Of a stretch of DNA of 14,573 nt, positions 14,158-14,573 are shown one piece after another (the stretch's first letter is position 1; each line of letters starts with the position of its first letter). The stretch spans positions 1 through 14,573 of the forward strand of contig JAGRAS010000006.1 in NCBI GenBank assembly GCA_020434465.1. The letters are read 5' to 3'. Made by a program: the position numbers and the translations under genes. The notes under the pieces are model-generated. The model had not been told where the DNA came from. It saw only the letters and a program-made list of their open reading frames with translations, and ran no database searches. This DNA is from Bdellovibrionales bacterium (GTDB lineage: Bacteria; Bdellovibrionota; UBA2361; JAGRAS01).

Positions 14158-14573
14158 TTATAATTTGGTGGTAGTGGTGGCTTAAATGCTCCAGGTGGCC
14201 ACACTACACTAAAGTCTCCCTGCTTCCACTTCTGATAACACTCCTTACATCGGTCACAAAATAGTTTGAAAGACTTAATCTCTTCATTCCTCTCTTTACT
14301 ACAATTTGTATAAACAAATATCTTGTTAGTCTTTTTCTTAGGCTTGTGACTTTTTAATAGTGGTTGAGACTTTAAAACCTCTACTCCAAGTATAGGTTTA
14401 CCTTCTAAGTTTCTTTTTTCTAATGCTAGCTGCTCTAGAGTTTGTAGATGATCTAGGATCTTAGTATTTATCTTATAAACTTCCTCATCATCCTGAACTC
14501 CAAAGCACTTCATCCAAGCATTTGGCTCTCTTTTTAATATTTGTATTTGTTTATTTTTATTCTTTAATCTTCT
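14142..14573 (-). CDS. Partial gene: C-terminal end of a probable IS200-like/RAYT transposase-family protein
   Basis: The reading frame runs from the window edge leftward to the stop; an internal ATG at 14513 is unlikely to be the real start because the frame stays open upstream (RRLKNKNKQIQILKREPNAW before it). About 144 residues are visible. The pattern NAWMKCFGVQDDEEV..., then a basic variable middle (KSHKPKKKTNK), then FKLFCDRCKECYQKWKQGD and the terminal VVWPPGAFKPPLPPNY recalls the C-terminal extension of large IS200-like (RAYT-related) proteins, which often end in a (V/F)xxPPGxFxPP-like motif. The catalytic HUH and Tyr region would lie beyond the edge, so this remains a tentative reading from memory. 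There is no intact zinc-binding motif despite three cysteines (FCDRCKEC). It is separated by 212 bp from the convergent DUF3465 gene. Confidence 0.45.
   Translation of the reverse strand, partial: RRLKNKNKQIQILKREPNAWMKCFGVQDDEEVYKINTKILDHLQTLEQLALEKRNLEGKPILGVEVLKSQPLLKSHKPKKKTNKIFVYTNCSKERNEEIKSFKLFCDRCKECYQKWKQGDFSVVWPPGAFKPPLPPNYNLLAY

Noticed and set aside
14142..14513. Edge ORF as an HNH nuclease or zinc-finger protein because of FCDRCKEC
   Set aside because: The cysteine spacing does not give a paired CxxC...CxxC or HNH motif, and the frame is only the tail of a longer protein.

Overview
The window is an AT-rich, densely packed stretch of chromosome from a Gram-negative heterotroph. 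Signal peptides, lipoproteins, a likely outer-membrane barrel tail and the DUF3015, DUF4105 and DUF3465 families point to a proteobacterium or a proteobacteria-like lineage such as Bdellovibrionota or SAR324. The sequence alone does not fix the phylum. There is no rRNA, tRNA, CRISPR array, prophage or intact insertion sequence. Most of it looks like ordinary housekeeping and catabolic DNA, and I did not find a clear new defence or mobile system.

Layout. (1) 24-947 (+) is a ketopantoate-reductase-family enzyme that ends in a tail-to-tail overlap with the next gene. (2) 939-2519 (-) is L-glutamate-gamma-semialdehyde (P5C) dehydrogenase, preceded on the same strand by a 61-residue lipoprotein gene (2548-2733). 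(3) 2825-6021 (+) is an envelope block: a secreted DUF3015 protein with its own promoter and strong terminator, a DUF4105 (Lnb N-terminal domain) protein with a barrel-like tail, and a lipoprotein-like alpha/beta hydrolase that overlaps or abuts it. (4) 6016-7389 (-) is proline dehydrogenase. (5) 7475-11195 (-) is a two-gene acyl-CoA carboxylase operon of the 3-methylcrotonyl-CoA carboxylase type, beta subunit first and biotinylated alpha subunit second, with a promoter and an inverted-repeat element upstream. (6) 11371-12009 (-) is a 4'-phosphopantetheinyl transferase, divergent from (7) 12134-13929 (+), a tight EVE-domain / methionine aminopeptidase / DUF3465 operon. (8) The right edge holds the C-terminal end of a leftward gene that runs off the window and resembles the tail of an IS200-like/RAYT transposase-family protein.

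Functionally, proline dehydrogenase and P5C dehydrogenase together oxidise proline to glutamate. They correspond to the two halves of a bifunctional PutA, lie on the same strand in the N-to-C order of PutA, and are separated by about 3.5 kb of mostly opposite-strand envelope genes. With the carboxylase (leucine-type catabolism), this gives the region an amino-acid-degradation flavour. The most notable observations are the split PutA arrangement, a probable ATT start codon that would give the hydrolase a complete lipoprotein signal peptide, and the general scarcity of Shine-Dalgarno sequences.
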